From assembly GCA_963734395.1 (NCBI GenBank), contig CAVTGY010000007.1:868001-932000 (forward strand): a stretch of 64,000 nucleotides of DNA. Direction: 5' to 3'. The DNA comes from Bog-756 sp963734395. GTDB taxonomy: Bacteria > Actinomycetota > Acidimicrobiia > Acidimicrobiales > RAAP-2. Shown piece after piece: positions 17,973 through 28,062 of the stretch. Under the pieces are notes generated by a model, which saw nothing but the letters and a program-made list of their open reading frames with translations, had not been told where the DNA came from and did no database searches. The position numbers were made by a program, and so were the translations under genes. Each line of letters opens with the position of its first letter. Position 1 is the first letter of the stretch.

Positions 17973-19622
17973 GTGGAGTTCAATCTGGCAGACCTGTTTG
18001 AGTGCGTTGCCGCTCGGGTCCCCGATCGCGAGGTCGTGGCCTGGGGTGACACCAGACTGACCTATCGTCAGCTCGACCAACGGGCCAACCGTCTGGCCCA
18101 CGGACTTGAAGGCTCTGGGCCTGGGCGCCGGGGACCATGTAGGCGTGCTCATGTACAGCCGCCCCGAGTACCTCGAGACGATGGTGGCGGCGTACAAGGC
18201 CCGGGCCGTGCCCATCAACATCAACTACCGCTACGTGGCCGAGGAACTGGCCTACCTCTTCGACAACGCCGAACTGGTGGCGGTTGTGATCGAGGCGAGC
18301 TTCGCCCCGATCGTGGCCTCGATCCGGGACCGACTCCCGCGTCTCGACCAGGTGATCGTGGTCGATGACGGCTCGCACGAGGAGGGAGCATTGCGCGACG
18401 CTCTCGACTACGAGGCGTTGCTCGCGGCCAACTCCCCGTTGGCCGGACTTTGGATCCCGATCCTCCGATGACGTCTACATCGCGTACACCGGGGGGACGA
18501 CGGGGAACCCGAAAGGGGTGGTCTGGCGACACGAGGACATCTTCTTCGCCACCATGACGCCCGGAGTCGTTGTGATGCGGCCCCAGGATGTCGCTGACAA
18601 CGCGGTCGCTCCCATACACCCGCGGTTGTCGGCCCTGGCGGAGATGGGCGTTGCGGTACCGGATACCTTCGTCTCCTACGCCCTCGGTCCACTCATGCAC
18701 GTCAGCGGGCACTGGTCGGCGTGGGGAGCGATGCTCAGTGGTGGTCGCGCCGTCTTGCACCCGAGTCGCAAGATGGAGGCGGAAACCGTTCTCGAGGTGG
18801 TGGACCGCGAGCAGGTCACCATGCTGACCATCGTCGGTGACTCCATGGGCCGCCCGATTGTCGACGCCATCGACGCCGACCCCGGGCGCTACGACACCAC
18901 TTCGGTCCTCATGCTCGGATCGGGGGGGAGCATCATGTCCGTCGACGTGAAGGACCGGCTCTTCGTCGGGTTCCCTTCGGCCATGGTGCTGACCGAGGCA
19001 ATCGGTTCGTCCGAGTCACCGGCCCAGGCACTCTCGATCACCGTCCGGGGCCAGGGTGCGGCACCCGCCCTCCGGTTCGTCGCCGACGAGCGGACGACGG
19101 TATTCGACGACGACCTTCGATCGGTGACACCGGGATCGGGCGCCGTCGGACGGTCTGGCCACCAGGGGACGGGTGCCGGTGGGGTACTACCGCGACGCCG
19201 AGAGGTCGGCTCGCACCTTCGTCACCGTGGACGGCGACCGGTGGGCGCTCCCCGGCGACATGGCCACCATCGAAGCCGATGGCACCATCCGGCTCCTCGG
19301 GCGGGGCACCATGTGCATCAACACCGGCGGCGAGAAGGTCTATCCCGAAGAGGTCGAAGCGGTGCTGAAGTCCCACCCCACGATCGTCGATGCCGTCGTG
19401 GTGGGGGTACCGGATCCCCGGTTCGGTGAGCGGGTCGCCGCGGTTCTCCAGGCGGTCCCGGGGGCACCGGCGCCGGACCTCGACGAGATCCAAGCGCACT
19501 GCCGTCTCCATCTGGCGGGCCACAAGGTGCCGCGCCACGTGTTCGTCGTCGATCTGGTTCCCCGGTCTCCCTCGGGCAAGCCCGACTACCCGTGGGCGAA
19601 GGAAGTTGCAAGAGGCGGTTGA
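17973..19622 (+). pseudogene. AMP-dependent acyl-CoA synthetase, three +1 frameshifts
   Basis: Read across three one-base insertions (near 18109, 18451 and 19155) this is a complete ~549-residue ANL ligase. It contains YIAYTGGTTGNPKGVVWRHE (P-loop), the adenylate/hinge region LPGDMATIEADGTIRLLGR, NTGGEKVYPEEVE and the C-terminal Lys region RSPSGKPDYPW. VVWRHED is typical of the FadD-like group acting on bulky or steroid-type acids. All three lesions are +1 insertions with intact homology on both sides, which suggests assembly errors; a true pseudogene is possible. It starts at GTG 17973 directly behind the acyl-CoA dehydrogenase gene. Confidence 0.75.
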
Positions 19623-19637
19623 ACAGCCTGCGAGGGT

Positions 19638-21604
19638 CTAGCGTGCAGCGTTCACGATGAGCGTCAAGCTCTTTGTTCGCGGTGGCGGCGGGACTGTACG
19701 AGTCGGTCACCTCGACGGTGAAGGTGAAGCTCCCTGTTGTGGTGGGGACACCTTGGATGGTCCCGTCGGTTCCGAGCGTCAGGCCCGGAGGCAGGGTGCC
19801 GCTGGTCCTCGCCCAGGTGTAAGGAGGTTCTCCATTCTTGGCCACCAACGTTTTGGAGAATGGCTTACTGACGATGGCCGGATGGAGGGTGGCCGTCCGA
19901 ACGGCCACCGCCTTCGGAGCGATGGTGATCGATTCGGTCTGGGTGGCCGTCTGAGGTGTGGGCAGCGACGAATCGACTGCCGTCACCGTGAAGCTGAAGT
20001 TTCCGTAGACCTTCGGATTTCCCCAGACCAGACCGGTCTTCGCGTTGAACCTGAGGCCTGGTGGCAGTGAATCCCCGGCAGCCAACGAATACGAGTAGTG
20101 CGGCTTGCCGCCGATGGTGATGACGTAGTTGGAGTACTTGGTCCCCTGCACAGCACCCGGTAGGGCGGTGCTGGAGATGCTCAGCGGATAGCTCTCCTTG
20201 GGCAGATACGCCGTGCAGGCCACCCCGGTGGGAGTGTCCGCCCACGAGTCGCAGGCCGGACCGGTCTGGTTGACTCGATCCGGTGCGATGGAGTGCATGA
20301 TCTCCATCTGAGTCACCAGGTCCTGGTAGGGCTGGTTCTCGACGTCCACCACTCCGAAGTTGTTGTTCTCGCCGTCGAACCGTCCTCCCTGGGGCTCGTC
20401 GACGTACTCGAACCACTCGTCGCCGACCACCCAGGGCGAGTGTTCGTACAGCGGGGCGATGTAGTCGGTGTAGGCGGCGGCCCGGGTCTGCTTGATCGGG
20501 ATAGACGGCATACACGCCGGGCACGGTGTCCGGCGTTTGGGGGGTGGTGCCGATGAAGGAGTACTCGGCGACCATGATCGGGCGCTTCACGTACGTCTCG
20601 AAGTTGTTGAACGTCGCGGTGACCGGGAGGTACTGGGGCCAGATCTTGTCGATGATCTGGGCGAAGCCGGGCATGAGCTGGTAGTCGTCGATGCTGAAGA
20701 CGTCGACGTACGGGCTGGCCGCCTCGAGCAGCTGGGGCTGGATCTCCTGGCCCTCGGCCTTGACCCCCAGGATCAGGTGGTGCGGGTCGTACATGCGGAT
20801 GGCCGCCGTGGTGACTTGAAAGTACCGAGTGGCCAGCGCGTAGACGAACCCGTTCGGATTGCCCACGTACTGCTGGGCGACGGCGAGCCCGGGCGAGCCG
20901 GCCGGCAGCGCCAGATAGTGGGCGAGCTGCGTATCGAGGTCGCCTCCGTTCGGGCCCCAGTCGAGCTCGCTGTCGGTGTACCAGCCGATGAGGTTGGGAT
21001 CGTCGGCCAGGGGAGCGACCTGGGTGGCAGCGACTTGGTCGGCGTTGGTGACGAACGACGGGGCAAACCAGTCGTCCCCGCTGGCCATGCCCAGTTGGAC
21101 GCTGTAGGGCATCTGGCTGGCAAACGTGCTGTCGTCGCTGAACGCCCCGAGGCTGTTGAAGCCCCACGATCGCAGCTGCGAGACGGTGGCGGTGGCCCAC
21201 GCTGCGGTGCTCGGATACTCGCTCTGGATGGTCTCGCAGTACGGGCACTGTCCCGTTACCTGGTCGGTGTCGGGGTCCGACGAGACGTGGTCGATGCCGG
21301 TGGAGTAGAAGGGCTGCGCCGGTGGGTGTCACGAAGAAGTACCGACCGTTCTTGTGACCGATGGAGAAGTAGCCAGTGGCTGGGAAGGGAGTCTTCGTCG
21401 TTGGCTGACCTTGTGGCTGCCGATCGGGTGCGACCTCGGACGCCGCCGGCTGAGTTCCCTGCCGCCGTGATCTCCGGCCGCGTGCACCGGCACTGCTTGC
21501 GCCAGCGAACCAATGACCATGACGGTCAGGGCCACCGGGATGACTCGCCACCTCGGCGGAGGTGTGAGACGAGACCTTCGTGAGAATATGCGATGGACCG
21601 TCAT
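19638..21604 (-). pseudogene. Secreted clan GH-A-like glycoside hydrolase with putative-Ig repeats, four frameshifts
   Basis: ATG 21604 follows GGAAGGGGGTGAG and encodes a clear signal peptide ending AVPVHAAG. A TIM-barrel-like region follows, with GYFSIGHKNGRYFFV, WYTDSELDWG (candidate acid/base Glu) and RPIMVAEYSF (candidate nucleophile Glu), as in GH5/GH50-type enzymes. The C-terminus has at least two putative-Ig repeats (LPPGLTLGTDGTIQGVPT). The frame breaks near 21440 (-1), 21317, 20505 and 19658 (+1 each). About 655 residues in total. It is likely extracellular; the substrate is unknown. The lesions resemble those in other genes here and may be assembly errors. Confidence 0.65.
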
Positions 21605-21687
21605 CTCACCCCCTTCCATACGCCGGCGCCGAGGGCAGTGTATCCCCGATTCCGGCTGACATAGTTGCCTGGCTAGGGTGATCGAGC

Positions 21688-23265
21688 ATGACACCGATTC
21701 GGAATTCCGGGGTACGGCGGTTTATGGGATTGCAGGTCCTGGTCTTGCCACTGGTCCTGACGGTGGTGGCCATCTCGTGGGTCCCGGTACGGGCCGCCAC
21801 GGGTGCATCAGCGACGTCCCCCGCGTCGAAGGTACCTCTCCGGCTCCCGAATTCGGTCGTCTCGTTTGGTGGAGCTCCGCTCGGTACGAATGCCTTGACC
21901 AATCCGAGGGCACCGGTGGTCGGTATGGCTGCGACCCCAAGCGGGGATGGTTACTGGATGGTTGCCTCTGACGGAGGCGTCTTCAGCTTCGGTGATGCTC
22001 AGTTCTACGGCTCAGAGGGTGGAACACCGCTCAATGCACCGGTCGTCGGCATGGCCGCCACGCCGGACGGCAAGGGTTACTGGCTGGTGGCCGCGGACGG
22101 CGGCGTGTTCTCGTTCGGTGACGCCCAGTTCAAGGGCTCGACCGGTTCGCTGAACCTCAACAAGCCGGTGGTCGGCATGGCCGCCACGCCGGACGGCAGA
22201 GGTTACTGGCTGGTGGCCGCGGACGGTGGCGTGTTCTCCTTCGGTGACGCCCAGTTCAAGGGCTCGACCGGCTCGCTCAACCTCAACAAGCCGGTGGTCG
22301 GCATGGCCGCCACGCCGGACGGCGGGGGTTACTGGCTGGTGGCCGCGGACGGTGGCGTGTTCTCCTTCGGTGACGCCCAGTTCAAGGGCTCGACCGGCTC
22401 GCTCAATCTCAACAAGCCGGTCGTCGGCATGGCTGCGACCCCAAGCGGCGATGGCTACTGGATGGTTGCCTCTGACGGAGGCATCTTCAGTTTCGGTGAC
22501 GCTCAGTTCTACGGCTCAGAGGGTGGAACACCGCTCAATCCGCCGGTGGTCGGCATGGCAGCGGCGCCGGATGGCAACGGCTATTGGCTCGTGTTCGGAT
22601 CGTCGTTACCGCTGGCCGGAAAGATCGTCGGGATCGACCCTGGCCACAACGGGCTGAACTACACCGCTCCTCAGATCATCAATCAGCCGGTCTGGAACGG
22701 CCAGGAGGACGAGGCCTGTGACACCACGGGGACCGAAACGGCGAGCGGCTACACAGAAGCAGAGTACAACTTCAACGTTGCCACCTTCCTGGAGGCCGAC
22801 CTGGAAACCGAAGGTGCTCAGGTGGTGATGACTCGTCCGAACAATTCGGGAATCGGCCCCTGTGTGACCACGCGTGCGGCCATCATCAATGACGCACACG
22901 CCGATGTGGCCGTGGATATCCACGCTGATGGTGGGCCCGTCGACGGACGGGGTTTCGCAGTGCTCGAGCCGGTAGCTGACGGCCCCAACAACGCCGTGAT
23001 CTCGTCCTCGGCAACCTTTGCCGCCATCATGCGCAACGCATTCCTGGCGGGCACCGGAATGCCGGTGAGCTCCTACGACGGGGTCGACGGACTGCAGCCC
23101 CGCAACGACCTGGCTGGACTCAATCTGACCACTGTTCCCAAGGTGCTCATCGAATGTGGCAACATGCAAAACGCAACCGATGCGGCCATGCTGGTAACCC
23201 CGGCGTTCCAGCAGTCGGCGGCCGCGGCCATGGCGCAGGCGATTACCACCTACCTCACCGGCTGA
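21688..23265 (+). CDS. Secreted N-acetylmuramoyl-L-alanine amidase with propeller-like repeats
   Basis: 525 residues. A signal peptide (VLPLVLTVVAISWVPVRAATG) precedes five 42-residue repeats of the GYWLVAADGGVFSFGDA type and a partial sixth (residues ~76-305). The C-terminal half is an Amidase_3 domain with zinc ligands in GIDPGHNG, EAEYNFN, DIHADGG and a catalytic Glu in LIECGNM. The enzyme would cleave peptidoglycan stem peptides, with the repeats serving as wall or ligand-binding modules. The frame is intact. It diverges from the glycosidase gene across an 83-bp gap. Confidence 0.88.
   Translation: MTPIRNSGVRRFMGLQVLVLPLVLTVVAISWVPVRAATGASATSPASKVPLRLPNSVVSFGGAPLGTNALTNPRAPVVGMAATPSGDGYWMVASDGGVFSFGDAQFYGSEGGTPLNAPVVGMAATPDGKGYWLVAADGGVFSFGDAQFKGSTGSLNLNKPVVGMAATPDGRGYWLVAADGGVFSFGDAQFKGSTGSLNLNKPVVGMAATPDGGGYWLVAADGGVFSFGDAQFKGSTGSLNLNKPVVGMAATPSGDGYWMVASDGGIFSFGDAQFYGSEGGTPLNPPVVGMAAAPDGNGYWLVFGSSLPLAGKIVGIDPGHNGLNYTAPQIINQPVWNGQEDEACDTTGTETASGYTEAEYNFNVATFLEADLETEGAQVVMTRPNNSGIGPCVTTRAAIINDAHADVAVDIHADGGPVDGRGFAVLEPVADGPNNAVISSSATFAAIMRNAFLAGTGMPVSSYDGVDGLQPRNDLAGLNLTTVPKVLIECGNMQNATDAAMLVTPAFQQSAAAAMAQAITTYLTG
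21913..22542 (+). repeat. Five tandem 126-bp coding repeats
   Basis: Units begin at 21913, 22039, 22165, 22291 and 22417, with a truncated sixth at 22543. Units 2, 3 and 4 are almost identical in DNA; units 1 and 5 match each other more closely than the middle three. The pattern suggests recent duplication or gene conversion and will recombine or collapse easily in assembly. Confidence 0.9.
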
Positions 23266-23753
23266 GCTCTCGTGCTGCAGCAACCTTGTATAATGAGAGG
23301 ACGATGTAACGTCCCGAGCATGAGCCCGAGCATGAGGAGGTGCGCCAGATGAAATCAGAACCTCCCAGTATCCGGTGCTCCCCATCGCTCGCTCGAGGTT
23401 GACGCTCCGTCCGCGACAGTTCGTTTCCTGCTGATCAGTCCAAAGCAGGCATCTCGGCCGTTTCCTAGAAGTTCCTTCGTGATCCGTCGAGTTCGCGTCT
23501 CCGTTGCACCTTGGGGAGAGCACCCATCCATCTGACGCGCCGCGCGTCCGACGTCGGGACCCATCGTCCCTACACCTGAACCGATACCCCCATTTGGGCA
23601 GGAACAACCGGCCCACATCCCCTTGGAGATCTCCATGTCTTGCTTTTCGTCGAACCGATGCAGTTGCGACGCCTTTCGAGCGCTCGCCACCAGTCCAAAT
23701 TCGAAGGGGCTGTTCGGCCGCTCGCCTCGTTACCTGTTCGGGGGGTGCCGGCG
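23266..23753 (+). other. Long leader region before the NRAMP-type gene
   Basis: This 488-bp stretch has no convincing full-length gene. It holds a perfect -10 hexamer TATAAT (23289-23294) without a good -35, a tandem repeat of CCCGAGCATGAG (about 23313-23337), a 17-codon ORF with a strong ribosome-binding site, and small hairpins such as GGGAC-CCATC-GTCCC. A transcript from the -10 would have an untranslated leader of about 450 nt before the transporter, which suggests control by metal or by attenuation. No known riboswitch was matched. Confidence 0.4.
23349..23402 (+). CDS. Candidate 17-residue leader peptide
   Basis: ATG 23349 lies 8 bp after GAGGAGG, the strongest ribosome-binding site in the area, and the ORF MKSEPPSIRCSPSLARG stops after 17 codons. 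It is placed between a TATAAT box and the transporter gene. The peptide is Pro/Ser-rich and contains one Cys. It may be a regulatory leader; there is no homology evidence. Confidence 0.3.
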   Translation: MKSEPPSIRCSPSLARG

Positions 23754-25400
23754 ATGAGCTCCACCACCGACACATTCGACGAGAACGTTGCCGTTCTCGA
23801 TCCCGAACACGTCGGCGACATCCGGGGTGCCCTCGGCACCATTCCGTCCGGCGACGTTGCGCCACGGCGTCATCTCTCGGCCAAGGCCAAGACCCTGCTC
23901 GCCATCGTGGGACCCGGGCTGATCGTCATGGTGGGTGACAATGACGCCGGGGCGTTCGGTACCTACACCCAGGCTGGACAGAACTACGGCACCCACCTGC
24001 TGTGGACCCTGGCTGCTGCTCGTCCCGGTGCTCTACGTCTGCCAGGAGATGGTCCTCCGTCTGGGAGCGGTGTCCGGGGTCGGGCATGCCCGCCTCATCC
24101 TCGAGCGCTTCGGCAAAGTTCTGGGGGGCGTTCAGTGTCATCGACCTCTTCATACTGAACGCCCTGACCATCGTGACCGAGTTCATCGGCGTGACCCTCG
24201 CCGTCGGCTATCTCGGACTGCCCAAGATCCCGTCGGTCGTACTGGCTGGAGGCGTCATCGTCGGAGCGGTGAGCACCGGCAGCTTCCGGCGCTTCGAGCG
24301 CATCTGCCTGGTCCTCATCGCCGGCTCGTTCGTGCTCATCCCGATCTACCTGATGGTGCACCCGCCGGCCGGGCAGATGGCCCACAACTTCATCGTCCCC
24401 GGCTTCCCCCACGGTGCCCAGGTCTCGACGGTGATGCTTCTCATCATCGGGATCGTGGGCACCACGGTGGCCCCGTGGCAGCTGTTCTTCCAGCAGTCCT
24501 ACGTCATCGACAAGCGGATCACGCCCCGGTTCATCAACTACGAGCGGGCTGATCTGTGGATCGGGATCGGGATCGTGGTGGTGGGAGCGGCCGCCATGTT
24601 CGGCTTCTCGGCCGCCGTCTTCGCCGGACGTCCCGAGTTCGGGAACTTCACCGATGCTGCCGGGAGTGGCCGCCGGGCTGGGCAAGTACGTCTCGCCCCT
24701 GGCCGGTGACCTCTTCGCCATCGCGCTGCTCGACGCCAGCATCATCGGCGCCTCGGCGGTCGGGCTGGCCACCGCCTACGCCAGCTCCGATGTGCTCGGC
24801 TTCAATCACTCGCTGCACCGGCCGGTGACCAAGGCCAAGGGCTTCTACGCCTGCTACGCCGGGTTGATGGCAGTGTCGGCGGCTCTGGTCATCGTGCCCG
24901 GCGTCCCGCTCGGCCTGTCTGACCGAGGGAGTGCAGACCCTGGCCGGGGTGCTGCTTCCCGAGCGCGGTGGTCTTCTTGCTGCTGCTCTGCAACGACAAG
25001 GCCGTGCTCGGTCCCTGGGTCAACGGCCGCAAGCTCAACATCCTGGCCGCAGCCATCGTCTGGGTGCTGGTCCTGTCTGTCGGTCATCCTCACCGCCAGC
25101 GTGCTGTTCCCCGACATCACCGGCGGCCAGATCGAGGCCGTGCTTGGCGTCGGGTGCGGGCTCGGCACTGCTGGTCGGTGCGTTCCTGCTGGTCCAGGCG
25201 AGGCGGACCGCCCGGCGGAATCGTCACCGTTCCGGTCGAGTGGGAGGATCGCCGGTCGTGGCGGATGCCGGCCATGAACCTGCTGGCCAAGCCAGCATGT
25301 CCACCCAACGCAAGATCGGGCTCATCGACGCTCCGCGGCTACCTGCTTCGTCGCCTTCGCCCTGGTCGTGGTGAAGATCGTCCAGACCGCGCTGGGCTGA
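23754..25400 (+). pseudogene. NRAMP/SLC11-type divalent metal transporter with 11 single-base indels
   Basis: Reading through ten insertions and one deletion gives a ~546-residue NRAMP-family membrane protein from ATG 23754 to TGA 25400. Sections in order are the cytosolic N-terminus, TM1 with MVGDNDAGAFGTYTQAG, long hydrophobic helices, GTTVAPWQLFFQQS at the TM6 site, and a C-terminus ending VAFALVVVKIVQTALG. The usual DPGN and MPH metal motifs are replaced, as in NRAMP-related magnesium/manganese transporters. Breaks lie near 24013, 24115, 24660, 24921, 24962, 25085, 25150, 25213, 25293 (-1), 25330 and 25353. Protein-level similarity survives between breaks. Confidence 0.7.
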
Positions 25401-25479
25401 TGAGCGAACGAAGTCGTTCGGATCGAGCACCGTATCTCCGGAAGGCAGGCGGGTCCTCGGTCGGGCATGATCGGTATTC

Positions 25480-28041
25480 ATGGATTGCGTGATCGTCTCC
25501 CATACCCACTGGGACCGAGAGTGGTATCGGACCTTCCAGGAGTTCCGAGCGCGTCTGGTCGACGCGGTGGACACGGTGCTCGACTTGATGGACCGGGACC
25601 CGGGCTGGAGCTTCGTCCTCGATGGTCAGACCATCGTCATCGAGGACTACCTGTCGATCCGGCCGGAGCAGGTCGACAGGTTGGCCGCGGCCTGCCGCGC
25701 CGGGCGGCTGGCCATCGGCCCGTGGTACGTGCAACCGGACTCGTTGTTGCCGGCCGGTGAGTCCCACGTCCGCAATCTCTTGGAGGGGCGGCGGGTGGGG
25801 GAGCGGTACGGGCCGGTGTCACGCGTTGCCTACACGCCGGATTCCTTCGGCCACCCTTCGCAGTTCCCGCAGATCTTTGCCGGATTCGGCCTCGACGGCT
25901 TCGTCTACTGGCGGGGCAATGGGGACGAGCTGGATCAGCTTCCGCCTCTGTACCGGTGGGTAGCGCCCGACGGCACCGCGGTGGTGGCCTGTCATCTGAC
26001 CCACGGTTATTTTGCCGCTGCCTACCTGCCCGACGACCTCCCAGAGGCCGTGAAGCGTCTGCGCCGGGTGGGCGAGGAGATGACCGCAGCTGGAGCGTCG
26101 CGATTGTTGCTCATGAACGGCATCGACCATGCCCTTCCGGACACCAACACCGCGGCCGTCGCCCGTGCGCTGCAGGAGGAGACGGGATGGACCGTCACTC
26201 GGGGACGGCTCGAGGACTTCACCACCCCCGCCATTGCCTCGGTTGGCGAAACCGATCGCTTCGCCGGGGAGCTGGTCGGAGGACGCATGACCAACCTGCT
26301 GCCCGGCGTGTGGTCGGCGCGCCTCGAGCTCAAGCTGCGCAACCGCGCGGCGGAGACGGCACTCATCGGATGGGCCGAGCCCTGGGCGGCATTCGGACGG
26401 GCGCTCGGCCTGCCTGACGAACGCCCTGCTCTGCGCGCCGGGTGGCGGGCCCTCCTGGCCAACCAGGCCCACGATTCGATTGGTGGTTGTTCGCAGGACC
26501 GGGTGCACGAGCAGATGAGAGCGCGCTTCGACGAGGCAGAGGAGCTCGCCGACGAGACGACCCAGAGACTGCTCTCGCGCCTGGCGGGCCTGGGCCCCGG
26601 GCGCGCCGTCCCCTGGAAGGACGAGGTGGAGGTTGCCGTGTTCAACCCTTCCCCGCACGACCGGACCGATATCGTGCGGTTTCCGCTGGACGGCTATCCC
26701 TTCACCGCCGTCAAGGAAGGCCAGCTGGCCGTCCATCCCCTGACCTTCGCCAGCCTTCTGGGTAAGGGAATCACGGTCGACGGGGCACCGGCCCGTGTCC
26801 TACTCGACGACGACCCGGCCCGTATCCGCGTTGTCCCCGAACAGGACCCATGGACGGTGGAGTGGGTGGCGGAAGGGGTCCCCGCGTTCGGCTGGCGCCG
26901 CTACAGGCTGGCTCCGGGAGACGCCGTTCCGGACGAAGAGGATGACGGCCGCTCGATCGCCGCCGGTGGCTTGACCGTGACAGCCGAGGACGACGGGACG
27001 TTGACCGTCGTGATCGATGGTCGCCGCTACCAAGGCCTTTGTGGGGTCGAGGACCAGGGCGATCGGGGCGACACCTACGACTTCGACCCGGTCCCGGGTG
27101 CGATCCGATTGACATCGCTGGCAGTCACTCGCCACCGCCACCGCAACGGGATCGAGGAGCTCGACGTCCTCAGAATATTCGACGTACCGGAGTCGCTCGA
27201 CCCCAAGCGGTCGGCGAGGTCGGCCGAGACGGTCCCGGTAACAGTCCGGATGCGGGCCCGGGTGGCTCCTGGGGTCGAGCGGGTCGATCTCGACCTGACC
27301 GTGGAGAACACCGCTCGGGATCACCGGCTCCGGCTCTCCTTCCCGACCGGAGCAGCTGGGGCGGGAGCGTCGGCAGCCACCACCTTCGACGTGGCGTCCC
27401 GGCCCCCACGCCCAGCGCCAACGACCGACTGGTTCCAGCCTCCCCCCAGTACCTTCCCGCATCAGGGGTGGGTGTACAACAACGGGCTGACCGTGGTGGC
27501 GCCCGGGTTGCCGGAGGCGGAGGTTACCCCCGAGGGGACCATCTACATCACCGTGGTGCGAGCGGTCGGATGGCTGTCGCGCCTGGATCTGAGATCCCGG
27601 CCGGAGCCGGCCGGCCCCGGTCTGCGCGCCCCGGCCGCGCAGTGCCTGGGCTCCACTATGGCGCGTCTCTTCCTCACCTTCCAAGCGATACCGCAGGTTG
27701 ACGCATGGGACGCCGAACTGGGCTTGCGGGCGGTTCCGGCGGGCCCTGACCCGATCCTCCCTCCCGGAGAGCGCCTGCTTGTCCTCGATGGTCCGGGCAC
27801 CGTTCTCACGACGCTCAAGCCGGCTGAGCTCGGAACCGGCGTCGTAGTCCGTGTTCTCAACCCGACCGACGCCCCGGCCGAGGTGACCCTGGCGTGGAAG
27901 ATGCCGGTCAGCCGCGCCTTGTCGGTCCGGCTGGATGAGGAGCCCGAGGAGTCTTCTGTCCAGGGCCTCGATGCCCAGGTGACGCAACTATCGGTCCCGC
28001 CGCACGCCCTTCGCTCGGTCCGGGTCGAGCACGGTCGCTGA
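25480..28041 (+). CDS. GH38 alpha-mannosidase
   Basis: An intact 853-residue GH38 enzyme without a signal peptide. The N-terminal catalytic domain has the zinc motif HTHWDREWY (His10, Asp12), nucleophile Asp121 in YTPDSFGHPSQFP, and a further zinc His in ANQAHDSIGGC. The middle and C-terminal beta-domains are complete. It would release alpha-mannose from mannosides or imported glycans in the cytosol, with retention of configuration. An APC permease gene follows after 21 bp on the same strand. There are no frame defects, in sharp contrast to the gene upstream. Confidence 0.9.
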   Translation: MDCVIVSHTHWDREWYRTFQEFRARLVDAVDTVLDLMDRDPGWSFVLDGQTIVIEDYLSIRPEQVDRLAAACRAGRLAIGPWYVQPDSLLPAGESHVRNLLEGRRVGERYGPVSRVAYTPDSFGHPSQFPQIFAGFGLDGFVYWRGNGDELDQLPPLYRWVAPDGTAVVACHLTHGYFAAAYLPDDLPEAVKRLRRVGEEMTAAGASRLLLMNGIDHALPDTNTAAVARALQEETGWTVTRGRLEDFTTPAIASVGETDRFAGELVGGRMTNLLPGVWSARLELKLRNRAAETALIGWAEPWAAFGRALGLPDERPALRAGWRALLANQAHDSIGGCSQDRVHEQMRARFDEAEELADETTQRLLSRLAGLGPGRAVPWKDEVEVAVFNPSPHDRTDIVRFPLDGYPFTAVKEGQLAVHPLTFASLLGKGITVDGAPARVLLDDDPARIRVVPEQDPWTVEWVAEGVPAFGWRRYRLAPGDAVPDEEDDGRSIAAGGLTVTAEDDGTLTVVIDGRRYQGLCGVEDQGDRGDTYDFDPVPGAIRLTSLAVTRHRHRNGIEELDVLRIFDVPESLDPKRSARSAETVPVTVRMRARVAPGVERVDLDLTVENTARDHRLRLSFPTGAAGAGASAATTFDVASRPPRPAPTTDWFQPPPSTFPHQGWVYNNGLTVVAPGLPEAEVTPEGTIYITVVRAVGWLSRLDLRSRPEPAGPGLRAPAAQCLGSTMARLFLTFQAIPQVDAWDAELGLRAVPAGPDPILPPGERLLVLDGPGTVLTTLKPAELGTGVVVRVLNPTDAPAEVTLAWKMPVSRALSVRLDEEPEESSVQGLDAQVTQLSVPPHALRSVRVEHGR

Positions 28042-28062
28042 GAACCTCGGACTCCGACCGCT

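Noticed and set aside
21913..22605. Regular direct repeats that could suggest a CRISPR array
   Set aside because: The 126-bp units are coding, in frame and contiguous without unique spacers.
23505..23600. GGGGAGAGC motif examined as a yybP-ykoY manganese riboswitch
   Set aside because: Only a partial match to the GGGGAGTAG core, and the paired second conserved loop was not found.
22606..23865. 419-codon minus-strand frame over the amidase end and leader
   Set aside because: Arginine- and glycine-rich shadow with no family features; the amidase on the other strand is unambiguous.
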